Shown here: one piece after another, positions 25,750 through 33,675 of the stretch
Layout: each line of letters opens with the position of its first letter
How positions within the stretch are numbered: the first letter of the stretch is position 1
Program-made: the position numbers and the translations under genes
The notes under the pieces: generated by a model
The model's input: the letters and a program-made list of their open reading frames with translations, nothing else
Told to the model about the DNA's origin: nothing
Databases searched by the model: none
NCBI RefSeq assembly: GCF_021532315.1
Contig: NZ_JAKGAO010000011.1
Span: forward strand, 372,001 to 436,000
Length of the DNA stretch: 64,000 nucleotides
Source of the DNA: Paenibacillus tarimensis
GTDB taxonomy: Bacteria > Bacillota > Bacilli > Paenibacillales > Paenibacillaceae
Direction of reading: 5' to 3'

Positions 25750-26172
25750 ATGATGAGCTTAACCATCAGCCAGGTAGCTAGAGCAGCTAACGTGAATATT
25801 GAGACGGTTAAATATTATGAGAAACGGGGGCTTCTTCCCCCGCCGGAAAGAAGCCGTTCAGGGTACCGGATGTTCTCCAAAGCTGCAGTAGAGGATATAA
25901 ACCTTATTAAGAAAGCCCAGGAGATCGGCTTCACCCTGAACGAGATCAAACATATCTTAGCGCTAGTCAAACAGAACCATTATTTCCCGGTGGATGAGAT
26001 GCAGGCATTCGCCTCTGCCAAAATCAATGAAATCAACGAGCAAATTAGCCGGCTGGAAAGCTTCAAAGCACTACTGCAGCAGGCTGTCTCACAGCCGGCT
26101 CTGTCCTCGCAACGCCGTAAACAGGACTGTCCGTTACTAAATAAAATAAGAAAGGGCGATATACATGGGTAA
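25750..26172 (+). CDS. MerR family transcriptional regulator
   Basis: This 140-aa regulator has an N-terminal winged helix (LTISQVARAANVNIETVKYYEKRGLLPPPERSRSGYR by parts) and a long dimerisation helix (about 75-110). The C-terminal tail has a single cysteine in QDCPLLNKI. Sequence style is closest to the mercury/heavy-metal branch, but the three-cysteine Hg(II) set of MerR is incomplete, so the effector is uncertain (a thiol-reactive metal, redox or other signal). The stop overlaps the next start by 8 bases, so regulator and CPRC protein form a coupled pair. The ribosome binding site GGGAGGAG precedes the tandem ATGs at 25750 and 25753. Confidence 0.9.
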   Translation: MMSLTISQVARAANVNIETVKYYEKRGLLPPPERSRSGYRMFSKAAVEDINLIKKAQEIGFTLNEIKHILALVKQNHYFPVDEMQAFASAKINEINEQISRLESFKALLQQAVSQPALSSQRRKQDCPLLNKIRKGDIHG

Positions 26173-26419
26173 AACCATTGAAGTTTTCACAGATAGTGCC
26201 CGCTTCCCGGACCTGGAGAAACAAGTAAGAGCATATGCCTGCCCAAGATGCTCCATTACCGTCTATGATGCGAGCAGACCAGATGCCGACGGCCTAATGA
26301 ATATCAAGACATCTGAATACGGAATCGCGGAACTTCCCGCGGTTATGATGAACGGCCGGCTTATGCCGTTAGAGAAGTTAAACAAGGCAAGCGTGTTATC
26401 CAAGCTTTTCCACCGGTAG
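26165..26419 (+). CDS. Small thioredoxin-fold-like protein with CPRC motif
   Basis: This 84-aa cytosolic protein opens with a beta strand (TIEVFTDSARF) followed by YACPRCSITVYD and later ELPAVMMNGRLMPLEKL. The ELPAVMMNGR segment looks like the cis-Pro loop and strand of thioredoxin/glutaredoxin-like folds (P-A-V-x-x-N-G-x). CPRC could be a redox-active or metal-binding CxxC, but it comes later (about residues 26-29) than the usual active site. It is translationally coupled to the MerR regulator. A thiol or metal handling role is inference; I cannot name the family. Confidence 0.65.
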   Translation: MGKTIEVFTDSARFPDLEKQVRAYACPRCSITVYDASRPDADGLMNIKTSEYGIAELPAVMMNGRLMPLEKLNKASVLSKLFHR

Positions 26420-26446
26420 TCCCTGGAGATTTACATGTGATACAGC

Positions 26447-26638
26447 TTAGCGTATCATCTGCTTAATGAGCTCATGGTTGCGGGACTGGAACAGTTCATT
26501 ATGGAAGTTCGTCAACTCGTAACGTTCCGCCCCTTCTATCTCAAGCTTCTGGGGATTTAGAATGCCCCCGCCTACTGCAAGAATCCCGGTCTTGGAGAAG
26601 TGCTGCCGGTCCTGTGAATGGATTATCTTCCTGCACAC
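26447..26638 (-). pseudogene. Remnant of thioredoxin-reductase-like ferredoxin-NADP reductase
   Basis: The frame contains [19 protein letters not shown] then [14 protein letters not shown], which fits the mid-protein strand of YcgT/YumC-type flavoproteins (I-A-G-G-x-G... P-x-L-E-x-G-A-x-x-Y-E-x-N-x-H). The FAD-binding N-terminus and NADPH domain are missing, and the sequence after NFHNEL departs from the family. I call it a short decayed fragment. Confidence 0.4.
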
Positions 26639-26683
26639 AAAAAAAAGCAGCAGAGCAGGACTAACAAGTCCTGTTCCGCTGCT
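26639..26683 (-). terminator. Intrinsic terminator of mqo
   Basis: On the minus strand AGCAGC-GAACAGGACT pairs with AGTCCTGCTCTGCTGCT (small internal mismatch) and is followed by seven or more T. It lies 20 bases after the mqo stop codon. Confidence 0.85.
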
Positions 26684-26704
26684 CCTATTCTATTCTATGC
26701 AGCA

Positions 26705-28204
26705 TTAATTATAGGCAGGCATCTTTCCGCTTAAGCCTAGCGTCTGTGCTGTTGACCGGTCAATTTCCCGGAACAGCTCAGGATTCTTGGATAGAGAGAT
26801 ACCGTAAGAAGGAATCATCTCTCTTATCTTCGGCTCCCACCCTGCCATATGCTGAGGGAAGCATCTTTCCAATACCTCGAGCATAACGTGGACGGCTGTA
26901 GAAGCGCCTGGTGACGCGCCGAGCAATGCGGCTACCGATCCGTCTGCTGCGCTTACTACTTCTGTTCCAAACTGAAGGGTTCCTTTGCCTGCTTCCGTAT
27001 CCTTGATAACCTGCACGCGCTGGCCTGCTACGACGATACTCCAATCCTCGCTCTTCGCGCTTGGAATGAATTCGCGCAGCTCTTCCATCCGTTTTTCATT
27101 GGATAACATGACCTGCTGAATCAGATACTTCGTGAGCGCCATTTCCTTCATGCCCGCTGCCAGCATCGTCAGGAGATTATTCGGTTTGACGGAGCCGATC
27201 AGATCAAAGTTGGAGCCGGTCTTCAAGAACTTGGGCGAGAAGCCCGCGAACGGACCAAACAGCAGTGATTTCTTCTTATCGATATATCTGGTATCCAGAT
27301 GAGGCACCGACATTGGCGGTGCGCCAACCTTGGCTTTGCCGTAAACCTTCGCATGATGCTGTGCGATAACCTTGGGGTTATTGCAGACCAGGAACAGCCC
27401 GCTTACCGGGAAGCCGCCGATTCTCTTGGACTCCGGTATGCCAGTCTTCTGCAGCAGCGGCAGACTGCCGCCGCCACCTCCGATAAAGACAAACTTCGCT
27501 TGATGGTGTTCGATCCTGCCACTGGCTATATTATGCACCTTCACATCCCACGATCCGTCACTGGCACGCTTGATATCCTTCACGCTATGTCTGTAGTTGA
27601 TCTCAACCTTTTGATTCTTGAGATGATCGAACAGCATGCGGGACAATGCCCCAAAGTTAACGTCCGTGCCAGAGTCGATTTTGGTCGCTGCAATCGGTTC
27701 GTTCGAAGTGCGGCCTTCCATGACAAGCGGAATCCACTCCTTCAGCTTTGCCGGGTCATCAGAAAATTCCATTCCTTGAAACAGCGGATTGTTTGATAGC
27801 GCTTCAAAACGTTTTTTCAGAAAGGCTACATTCTTGTCCCCTTGTACCAAGCTCATATGCGGAATCGGCATAATAAAATCCTGCGGGTTACGGATGAGTC
27901 TGCGGTCTACAAGATAAGACCAGAACTGCCTGGAGAGCTGAAACTGCTCGTTGACCTTAATCGCTTTGCTAACCTCTATAGATCCGTCAGGATTCTCGGA
28001 TGTATAGTTAAGTTCGCACAGTGCCGCATGGCCTGTACCTGCATTATTCCACTCGTTAGAGCTTTCTTCTCCCGGGCCTTCAAGCTTCTCAAAGACTTTG
28101 ATCGTCCAATCCGGTGCCAGCTCTTTCAGTATGGATCCCAACGTTGCGCTCATGACACCGGCGCCAATTAAGATAACGTCTGTTTTATTGTGTACGCTGC
28201 TCAC
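26705..28204 (-). CDS. mqo: Malate:quinone oxidoreductase
   Basis: This membrane-associated FAD enzyme oxidises L-malate to oxaloacetate and passes electrons to the quinone pool, a TCA-cycle alternative to malate dehydrogenase. From the chosen start the product is about 499 aa, the usual length. It shows the FAD motif [68 protein letters not shown] and [20 protein letters not shown] use GTG at 28204 because AAGGAAGG precedes it at the right distance; the frame stays open 15 codons further up without a ribosome binding site. Terminator at 26639-26683. Confidence 0.95.
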   Translation of the reverse strand: MSSVHNKTDVILIGAGVMSATLGSILKELAPDWTIKVFEKLEGPGEESSNEWNNAGTGHAALCELNYTSENPDGSIEVSKAIKVNEQFQLSRQFWSYLVDRRLIRNPQDFIMPIPHMSLVQGDKNVAFLKKRFEALSNNPLFQGMEFSDDPAKLKEWIPLVMEGRTSNEPIAATKIDSGTDVNFGALSRMLFDHLKNQKVEINYRHSVKDIKRASDGSWDVKVHNIASGRIEHHQAKFVFIGGGGGSLPLLQKTGIPESKRIGGFPVSGLFLVCNNPKVIAQHHAKVYGKAKVGAPPMSVPHLDTRYIDKKKSLLFGPFAGFSPKFLKTGSNFDLIGSVKPNNLLTMLAAGMKEMALTKYLIQQVMLSNEKRMEELREFIPSAKSEDWSIVVAGQRVQVIKDTEAGKGTLQFGTEVVSAADGSVAALLGASPGASTAVHVMLEVLERCFPQHMAGWEPKIREMIPSYGISLSKNPELFREIDRSTAQTLGLSGKMPAYN

Positions 28205-28565
28205 TATAACCTTCCTTATCCTCTTATTTTGTAAAAAAAGAGTAGGCACTCCTGCTCCGTTCTCACCAAAGCAAAGCGCCGCCTAGGATTACGTCATTTC
28301 TGTTCCGATTATAGCCATACTATTCTCTATTATAATGATAGTCCGATTAAAATATCTACTATTATCTGATAATTATAAACCAAATAAGACCGGTAAAAAA
28401 GTGGAAATCACACCCGCAGCTAAGTCAAAGCAGGAGTTTCGGGTTTCGTTTACCTTCGCCAGAACACTGTCACCCTTAATTTATGTCTTTACTGATTATC
28501 TGGTTACCACGCTCTCTGGTAGGCAAGGATCATGAATTTGTATGTATCGTTTGTTTATCAACACC
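28205..28565. other. Upstream region of mqo, no gene recognised
   Basis: The AT-rich part holds a minus-strand TATAAT (about 28329-28334) that may be the -10 box of the mqo promoter, with a poor -35. The remainder to 28565 has no coding signal on either strand that I trust. Confidence 0.35.
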
Positions 28566-28611
28566 GAAGGGGTGCCTCCTGTCATGTTCACATGACCGGA
28601 GACCCCCTTCT
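28566..28611. terminator. Hairpin downstream of VOC gene
   Basis: GAAGGGG-GCCTCC-GTCATG pairs with CATGAC-GGAG-CCCC-TTC around TTCA, a long stem with single-base bulges. It lies 25 bases after the VOC gene stop. The T-tracts are weak on both strands. Confidence 0.6.
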
Positions 28612-28636
28612 TTGGTTTCCCTGCTATGCCTGAAAC

Positions 28637-29035
28637 TCAGCTTTCCTCTTGCGGCCAGCCGCCCCACAAATGCCCCAGATGTCCATCCGGGTCGCGGAAG
28701 GTAAAGCTGTATCCGCCCTGCGGCTTGTACACCATCTCGCTGACTTCCGCTCCCTTGCTCTTCAGCTCTTCATACGCATCATGGATATTGTCCACCTGCA
28801 GCGATATTATCGGCTGGAGCTCACCGCGGCTGTTCGCGAATTCCAGCCTTGGGACCTCCGGACAGCGGATAAGCCCGAGACCGACTCCGCCAACATTAAG
28901 CCAGGCCTCTTCGTCCCCAGGTGTGTATTCGAATGTGAACGGAATGCCGAGCACATCCTTGTACCACCTGATCGAAGCATCCACATCGCGGACCGGTAAC
29001 TGAACAACCGCATAATTTTTTACGATAATTGTCAT
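28637..29035 (-). CDS. VOC (glyoxalase/bleomycin-resistance fold) family protein
   Basis: This 132-aa protein has two beta-alpha-beta-beta-beta modules. The first is VVQLPVRDVDASIRWYKDVLGIPF with GVGLGLI; the second is LQVDNIHDAYEELKSKGAEV ending YSFTFRDPDGHLGHLW. Members are metal-dependent dioxygenases, isomerases, lyases or resistance proteins; the substrate here is unknown. It is 70 bases downstream of the sigma factor gene on the same strand and may share its transcript. The last 40 residues are strikingly similar to the end of that sigma factor. Confidence 0.88.
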   Translation of the reverse strand: MTIIVKNYAVVQLPVRDVDASIRWYKDVLGIPFTFEYTPGDEEAWLNVGGVGLGLIRCPEVPRLEFANSRGELQPIISLQVDNIHDAYEELKSKGAEVSEMVYKPQGGYSFTFRDPDGHLGHLWGGWPQEES

Positions 29036-29105
29036 TCCTAATTCCTCCTAGCAATCGGTACTCACCACTTATAACGTAAGCGAATCCCGAAAAGAAACGG
29101 GTAAG

Positions 29106-29849
29106 CTAAATATGTTGGAAAAGTCCGATCAAATGGCCATTTGGATCTCTTAAGGTGAAAAAATAGCGGCCCTGCTCTGTGGTTGCTTTCTCAATCCTTA
29201 CTCCTTGAGCGGCTAAGCTCAGGTATGCACGGCAAATCATCCAAGCATCACCGCTCCGCAAGCCGGTTACGAAGGACTCGAACAATGCGACGGGCATTTC
29301 CCCGCCGGCTTGCCTCTTTGGCTTGATGCTGCGTGCTGTATCATACCCGTTAATACCGGCTATGGCATGCAGGCGCCGGCGCGCCCGCCGCAGTCCTTCC
29401 TTGACTGCCCCTTCTGTCATATGCAGCAGCTCTGCTGACTCTAAAGCAGTGAAGGCGAACCCATCAATCAGAATGACGAGCACCATCTGCCTGGGGTTCA
29501 ATGACTCAGCAAGCTGCTCAAGCAGCTCCCGTGCCAGCCATTCATTCATTGTAAACGGTGCAGTCTGGTAATATTCCTCAGTGAAGACTGTATCGTCCTG
29601 ACGCTTCCGCTCAGACCGATAGCGGTCAATCCAGGCATTCTTCGCAATCCGGAAGAGATACGCCCGGCTCACCGGACGTTCGGGAGCCCTGCGAACCGCA
29701 TGCAGAACCTTGGCCAGCACCTCCTGCACCAAGTCCTCCGCATCCCACTCATTAGCCGCAAGAGACCCGCAGTAACGTTTCAGATCCGGCAGATAAGGCT
29801 CTACTTTTGTTAACTCGTCCAAGTCCACCAGTCTCAACTCCCCAGTCAT
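29106..29849 (-). CDS. ECF-type RNA polymerase sigma factor with VOC-like C-terminal tail
   Basis: This 247-aa sigma-70 family protein has region 2 at about 20-90 (WDAEDLVQEVLAKVLHAV, AYLFRIAKNAWIDRYRSERKR) and region 4 at about 110-165 (LNPRQMVLVILIDGFAFTALESAELLHMTEGAVKEGLRRARRRL). The roughly 75-residue extension ends RYFFTLRDPNGHLIGLFQ. It aligns with the second half of the adjacent VOC protein (AYEELKSKG... YSFTFRDPDGHLGHLW against AYLSLAAQG... YFFTLRDPNGHLIGLF). No anti-sigma gene is near, so the tail may sense a ligand directly (inference). The start overlaps the upstream racemase stop by 4 bases (ATGA). Confidence 0.88.
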   Translation of the reverse strand: MTGELRLVDLDELTKVEPYLPDLKRYCGSLAANEWDAEDLVQEVLAKVLHAVRRAPERPVSRAYLFRIAKNAWIDRYRSERKRQDDTVFTEEYYQTAPFTMNEWLARELLEQLAESLNPRQMVLVILIDGFAFTALESAELLHMTEGAVKEGLRRARRRLHAIAGINGYDTARSIKPKRQAGGEMPVALFESFVTGLRSGDAWMICRAYLSLAAQGVRIEKATTEQGRYFFTLRDPNGHLIGLFQHI

Positions 29850-30562
29850 ACCACTCCATTTTCAGCCCGGTCGCTGAAAGCCAATTCTACTGCACGCCGG
29901 GCATGGAGGGCAGTCGTATCAAATACCGGCACCACACTGTCCTCTGGTCTCACCAGCAGCGCAATTTCTGTACATCCGAGTATGATGCCCTCCGCCCCGC
30001 GTTCGGTTAATCCCGCAATGATTTCATTGAACCTTGCTCTGGAATCGTCCTTCATAACCCCGAGGCACAGCTCCTCAAAAATAATGCGATGGATTTCATT
30101 TCTCTCTCCCTGATCAGGCACAATCGCCTCGATGCCGAAACCTTCCTGCAGCCGGTCCACATAGAAGGATTCTTCCATTGTAAATCGCGTGCCGAGCAGA
30201 CCGATCTTGTGGAGCTTCGCCTGCTGAATTATTGTCCCGGCAGCATCCGCGATATGAAGCAGGGGAAGGCCGCTCTTCACTTCAATGTCGTCCGCCACCT
30301 TGTGCATCGTATTCGTACAGATCAGGAGAAAATCCGCGCCTGCTGCGGCGAGCCTGGCTCCGGCTTCCCCGAGAATGTCCGCTGTCTTTTTCCATTCGTT
30401 CGTATGCTGCAGCCTTTGAATCTCATCAAAATCGACCGAGTACAGGACGCACTTGGCAGAATGCAGGCCTCCAAGCCGTTCCTTGACCGTTTCGTTGATT
30501 ATCTTGTAGTACAGTGCCGTAGATTCCCAGCTCATGCCGCCAATAAGTCCGATTGTCTTCAT
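29846..30562 (-). CDS. Aspartate/glutamate racemase family protein
   Basis: The 238-aa cytosolic enzyme belongs to the cofactor-independent Asp/Glu/hydantoin racemase superfamily. It starts MKTIGLIGGMSWESTALYYKIIN, typical of the RacD/YgeA branch. The two catalytic cysteines are visible in LLICTNTMH (about residue 82) and IILGCTEIALL (about 197). Likely reaction is interconversion of L- and D-aspartate or a broad amino-acid racemase activity. It is the first gene of an operon with the sigma factor (4-base overlap). Why a racemase is coupled to a sigma factor is unclear. Confidence 0.9.
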   Translation of the reverse strand: MKTIGLIGGMSWESTALYYKIINETVKERLGGLHSAKCVLYSVDFDEIQRLQHTNEWKKTADILGEAGARLAAAGADFLLICTNTMHKVADDIEVKSGLPLLHIADAAGTIIQQAKLHKIGLLGTRFTMEESFYVDRLQEGFGIEAIVPDQGERNEIHRIIFEELCLGVMKDDSRARFNEIIAGLTERGAEGIILGCTEIALLVRPEDSVVPVFDTTALHARRAVELAFSDRAENGVV

Positions 30563-30656
30563 GTAAGGTTACTCCGTCCTATGTAAAATAAAACCACCCC
30601 CTTAATTCGCGGAGTGGTGACATACGTTGGCTCTATTATTAACTTAACATATTTTG

Positions 30657-31109
30657 TTAACCGTGTCGTTTCAGTTTACGAAGGAATGCAAAATTTGCGG
30701 CAAGCACACATAAGATTAACGGGTACAGCAGTGCAGAGTAGCCCAGCTTCCAACCGCTATAATAGAAATATCCTGCTTTCACAGATGCCCACTCAAAAAG
30801 AGTGATGAAAGCGGACCAAGCCAGGATATATATAATCTTGGAGGTTTTTCTCCCGCTAACCGGAAAGAAGTTCAGATAAATCGTATTTGCAGCCGGAAAT
30901 ATTCCGAAAAATACAAGCAGCTCCTTAAATTCCGGCCCTTTAACGAAATAGCCGTATAATTGATATTTCTCCACAAGATAATAGTCTGTAATTAACTGAA
31001 ATACCGAAGCAAACAGAAGGGTGCTGTATATCTCTGCCCTTGTCATTCTTTTGGGTATTAAGAACGCAATCGTATTAAATACGATTATGGAAGCGATAAG
31101 AAAGGCCAT
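30657..31109 (-). CDS. CBO0543-type small integral membrane protein
   Basis: This 150-aa protein has about five hydrophobic helices and the pattern of the CBO0543 family common in Bacillales (FQLITDYYLVEKYQLYGYF, YLNFFPVSGRKTSKIIYIL, WKLGYSALLYPLILC). No function is established for that family to my knowledge. It follows the gene at 31136 by 26 bases on the same strand, so it is probably the last gene of a three-gene membrane-protein operon (32447 to 30657). Confidence 0.7.
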   Translation of the reverse strand: MAFLIASIIVFNTIAFLIPKRMTRAEIYSTLLFASVFQLITDYYLVEKYQLYGYFVKGPEFKELLVFFGIFPAANTIYLNFFPVSGRKTSKIIYILAWSAFITLFEWASVKAGYFYYSGWKLGYSALLYPLILCVLAANFAFLRKLKRHG

Positions 31110-31135
31110 GTCGTTTCCCCTTTTATGTAATAGAG

Positions 31136-31597
31136 TTAACCCGTTGTACTGTATCCAATAACCTTATTCTCTCTAAGAATGATTTCAACACCCTTTACAG
31201 CCTCTCTATCACATTCAACAATGACCATAATCAAGGGCAGGACTCTCTTCTCCTTTCTGTACCCGTTCCTCGTGAATTTAATGATACAGATATTCCACAC
31301 AAGGCCGCATAAGAAGCCAATAAATGCCGCTATAAGTCCCCATATAATAGGTCCCCACTCCAGCTTGAATCCAATGCTTGTTCCTACAACCCCAAAAGCT
31401 GTCGCCAGTGCCATCGCTTTATCTATAAAGGAAATTCCGTCTGAATCATGAAGCGAGTCAAACACCTTCAGGTTTTCGCTGGTTTCGTCAATAGGAACAA
31501 CCAGGATATGCTCCTTGTCTACCCCCTCCTGCTCCAGCTTCGTCAGCGCTAACTCAACCGAAGGGGAATGTTCAAATAAGGCAAAGACCTGCATCAT
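31136..31597 (-). CDS. Membrane protein with glycine-rich central helices flanked by soluble alpha/beta ends
   Basis: The product is 153 aa from ATG 31597. It opens with a soluble N-terminal segment (MMQVFALFEHSPSVELALTKL then KEHILVVPI) typical of a small ferredoxin-like alpha/beta unit. Two hydrophobic, glycine-rich helices follow (about 55-100), then a C-terminal alpha/beta segment (VLPLIMVIVECDREAVKGVEIILRE). The layout resembles general-stress proteins in which a GlsB/YflT-like soluble unit flanks a membrane hairpin, but I cannot assign a family. Its ATG lies one base after the stop of the upstream gene, giving strong translational coupling. I choose 31597 over the longer frame for that reason. 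Confidence 0.65.
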   Translation of the reverse strand: MMQVFALFEHSPSVELALTKLEQEGVDKEHILVVPIDETSENLKVFDSLHDSDGISFIDKAMALATAFGVVGTSIGFKLEWGPIIWGLIAAFIGFLCGLVWNICIIKFTRNGYRKEKRVLPLIMVIVECDREAVKGVEIILRENKVIGYSTTG

Positions 31598-31598
31598 A

Positions 31599-32447
31599 TC
31601 AGTAGCGGCTCCTCTTGATTGCAAACTTGTACTGCTGATAAGCGCTCCTCAGATAATTTCGCTGCTCCCGGATGTACAGCTTGTTGTTCTCAACCGCATT
31701 CGAATATGCATCATACATGGCAAAGCCATAGATAGAGGGCAAGAACAAAAGCCATTGTTTATCGAATACGCGGGTGGCTTGTCCAATTTCACCCATAAGA
31801 ATGTAGTTCATCCCTTCAGCGAAATGCGAAAAATAAGTAATCACTATCATCCAGGTCAGTATAAAGGCTGCCGTCACAATACGATGCAGGTACAGCTGCC
31901 CCATCCCCGGCATTAGGAAGGACCAGATCAATGCTGCTATGGGCTTTCGTTTATCTAAGTAATTGATCTCCAGCGGGCTGATAACAAACGAGTTAAAGCG
32001 ATGGTTTTCCCTTTGGGCCAGGAGTGTAACTTTATTCATATCAATGGTGGTCCGGTAACTATCCCATATCCCAAAAAAATAAGTAGGTAAATACAGCATG
32101 AGCCAGCGCGTGTCCAAAACTTCTTTGGCTTTATCGAATTCACCCAAGAAGGAATAGGCGATTCCCAAATTGATATGTGCATTCAAATTAATGAGCATTT
32201 CCCAGAGGAAGAGCGCCATGCCCCTTATATATTTGGATAGAATCAGATGCCCAAACCCCGGAAAAGCCATTGACCACCACGCAACGATATAGGGGTTCCT
32301 TAAATGAAACTGTGTTGTACCTACTTGGCTAACATGGGCCATATATCTTCTGGCCGTATTATTGTTTTTGTAGTTTTGCAAGTGCGGAGTCCTCGCCGTT
32401 TGAGATTTATGCTTTCGGTTATGTTTCCCAAGCGGTTCCCTTACCAT
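31599..32447 (-). CDS. Duplicated membrane protein, unknown function
   Basis: This protein has up to 282 aa and two related halves. Half 1 (about 50-150): NPYIVAWWSMAFPGFGHLIL, then GEFDKAKEVLDTRWLMLYLP and FGIWDSYRTTIDMNK. Half 2 (about 165-265): KPIAALIWSFLMPGMGQLYL, then GEIGQATRVFDKQWLLFLP and FAMYDAYSNAVENNK. Each half carries a PG-x-G-x-L hairpin helix pair like TM2/DUF-type membrane units, and a soluble loop with G-E-x-x-x-A...FD-W. The first 35 residues are basic and may lie upstream of the true start (a methionine at 36 is possible). It is translationally coupled to the gene at 31136. Function unknown. Confidence 0.65.
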   Translation of the reverse strand: MVREPLGKHNRKHKSQTARTPHLQNYKNNNTARRYMAHVSQVGTTQFHLRNPYIVAWWSMAFPGFGHLILSKYIRGMALFLWEMLINLNAHINLGIAYSFLGEFDKAKEVLDTRWLMLYLPTYFFGIWDSYRTTIDMNKVTLLAQRENHRFNSFVISPLEINYLDKRKPIAALIWSFLMPGMGQLYLHRIVTAAFILTWMIVITYFSHFAEGMNYILMGEIGQATRVFDKQWLLFLPSIYGFAMYDAYSNAVENNKLYIREQRNYLRSAYQQYKFAIKRSRY

Positions 32448-32482
32448 ACACGTTTAACATCTTCATTCCGCATCCCGTAAAA

Positions 32483-32520
32483 GACTGTCCCCTGCCAAGT
32501 ATAAGACGCAGGAACAGCCT
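32483..32520. terminator. Hairpin terminator between DUF3231 gene and membrane operon
   Basis: CTGTCCCCTGC pairs with GCAGGAACAG (one bulge) and is followed on the + strand by TGTTTTTG and on the minus strand by TCTTTTA. It lies about 20 bases past the DUF3231 stop codon. Confidence 0.65.
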
Positions 32521-32538
32521 GTTTTTGACTGCCTTCCC

Positions 32539-33546
32539 CTAGATTCGTGCCAACTCCTTCCGGTTGGGAGCATGCGGGGGTTCTTCTAACCACCCTCTGG
32601 AAATGAGTATGTCAGTACCTTCTTTCCCATACTGCTGAATCTCAGGTATAAGCTTCAAATATTCGCTGTTCAAGTCAATCCTTGAGGAGACCGACAGCGC
32701 GCGGCCGATAAAGTATACGCCTTGCGTGTTCAGCATAGCGACAAGGTTCAGTATTAACCTCTCTGAGAAGGGAGAGACCGTTGACGTTGATACTTCGGAA
32801 TTGATCACTACTGTTCCCGACAGGTCTTCTTTAATTAAGATGTCGTTCAGAATCCGGATCTGTTTTTGTGCCAACTCTTTCCCCTTGATTAAATACTGCT
32901 GGATAACTTTGTCCTTCGTAACCTGAATTAGAGCTGTGAGGAGGACAAGTCCAAAATAGTTTCGTTCAATGTTAAAGAACATTTCGGAAATTTCAACTAC
33001 GTTCAAGGGTCGTTTCTGTTCCATCCATTGGGCCAGAATGCCATCCTTCTTATGAATATATTCAATGTGATCCGGATATGGGATCATAGGCGGACGATCA
33101 TAGATTCCTTTTTCCAGCATTAGGCTAATGGAGTCATTATAAAGCTCCTGAGTGGATTGCAGGCATTTGGAGAAGAAAATCCGGATATCCTCGCGAGCGA
33201 CTTTGGATGTAAAAGAGGCATAGTTAACCAATCCCATACGGCTCATACCATACGCATAACTTAATGGATAAAGATCGTAGAACAGCGGGGGTGCACTTAA
33301 ATCGATATCTTCATCAGTGAATCCCTTAGGTACCGGAAATCCCTCCTTTTCAAAAATACCCCTAATTTCTCTGATATGGGTCTCGGATAACTCCAAAGTC
33401 TTCTTAATGATGGGCTTGATATCTGCGCTCTCTGCATGGTGCAAAAAATGCTTCGAAAAGCAGATGGATAAAGTATCATTCATGTATGTCGCCCATAAAC
33501 CCGCAATTTCCGTTGAGGAGAGGCCTACTGTATGTTCTACGTTCAT
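32539..33546 (-). CDS. DUF3231 family protein (paralog 2)
   Basis: This 335-aa helical protein is homologous to the product at 10620-11684. Shared landmarks are STEIAGLWATYMNDTLSIC near the N-terminus, PPLFYDLYPLSYAYGM, RPLNVVEISEMFFNI at the start of the second half, and the ending RGWLEEPPHAPNRKEL. Like its paralog it is an internal duplication of one helical unit. Function unknown. It is monocistronic between terminators at 33622-33655 and 32483-32520. Two copies in 22 kb suggest family expansion rather than a housekeeping role. Confidence 0.87.
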   Translation of the reverse strand: MNVEHTVGLSSTEIAGLWATYMNDTLSICFSKHFLHHAESADIKPIIKKTLELSETHIREIRGIFEKEGFPVPKGFTDEDIDLSAPPLFYDLYPLSYAYGMSRMGLVNYASFTSKVAREDIRIFFSKCLQSTQELYNDSISLMLEKGIYDRPPMIPYPDHIEYIHKKDGILAQWMEQKRPLNVVEISEMFFNIERNYFGLVLLTALIQVTKDKVIQQYLIKGKELAQKQIRILNDILIKEDLSGTVVINSEVSTSTVSPFSERLILNLVAMLNTQGVYFIGRALSVSSRIDLNSEYLKLIPEIQQYGKEGTDILISRGWLEEPPHAPNRKELARI

Positions 33547-33621
33547 TTTATTTACTCCTTAGAAAGTGATTTTCTAAAAAGTATGCGTAACTCGAGTGGG
33601 TCTTATGCACACTCCTGTCTA

Positions 33622-33655
33622 CAAAAAGAAGGTGTCCAAATAATTGGACACCTTC
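33622..33655 (-). terminator. Intrinsic terminator of LPMO gene
   Basis: Perfect 12-bp stem GAAGGTGTCCAA / TTGGACACCTTC with a 4-base loop, followed on the minus strand by TTTTTG; 20 bases past the stop codon. Confidence 0.9.
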
Positions 33656-33675
33656 CGTCGCTCATCTAAGTTACG

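Noticed and set aside
28335-28535. 66-codon + strand frame
   Set aside because: No ribosome binding site or motif; AT-rich upstream region of mqo.
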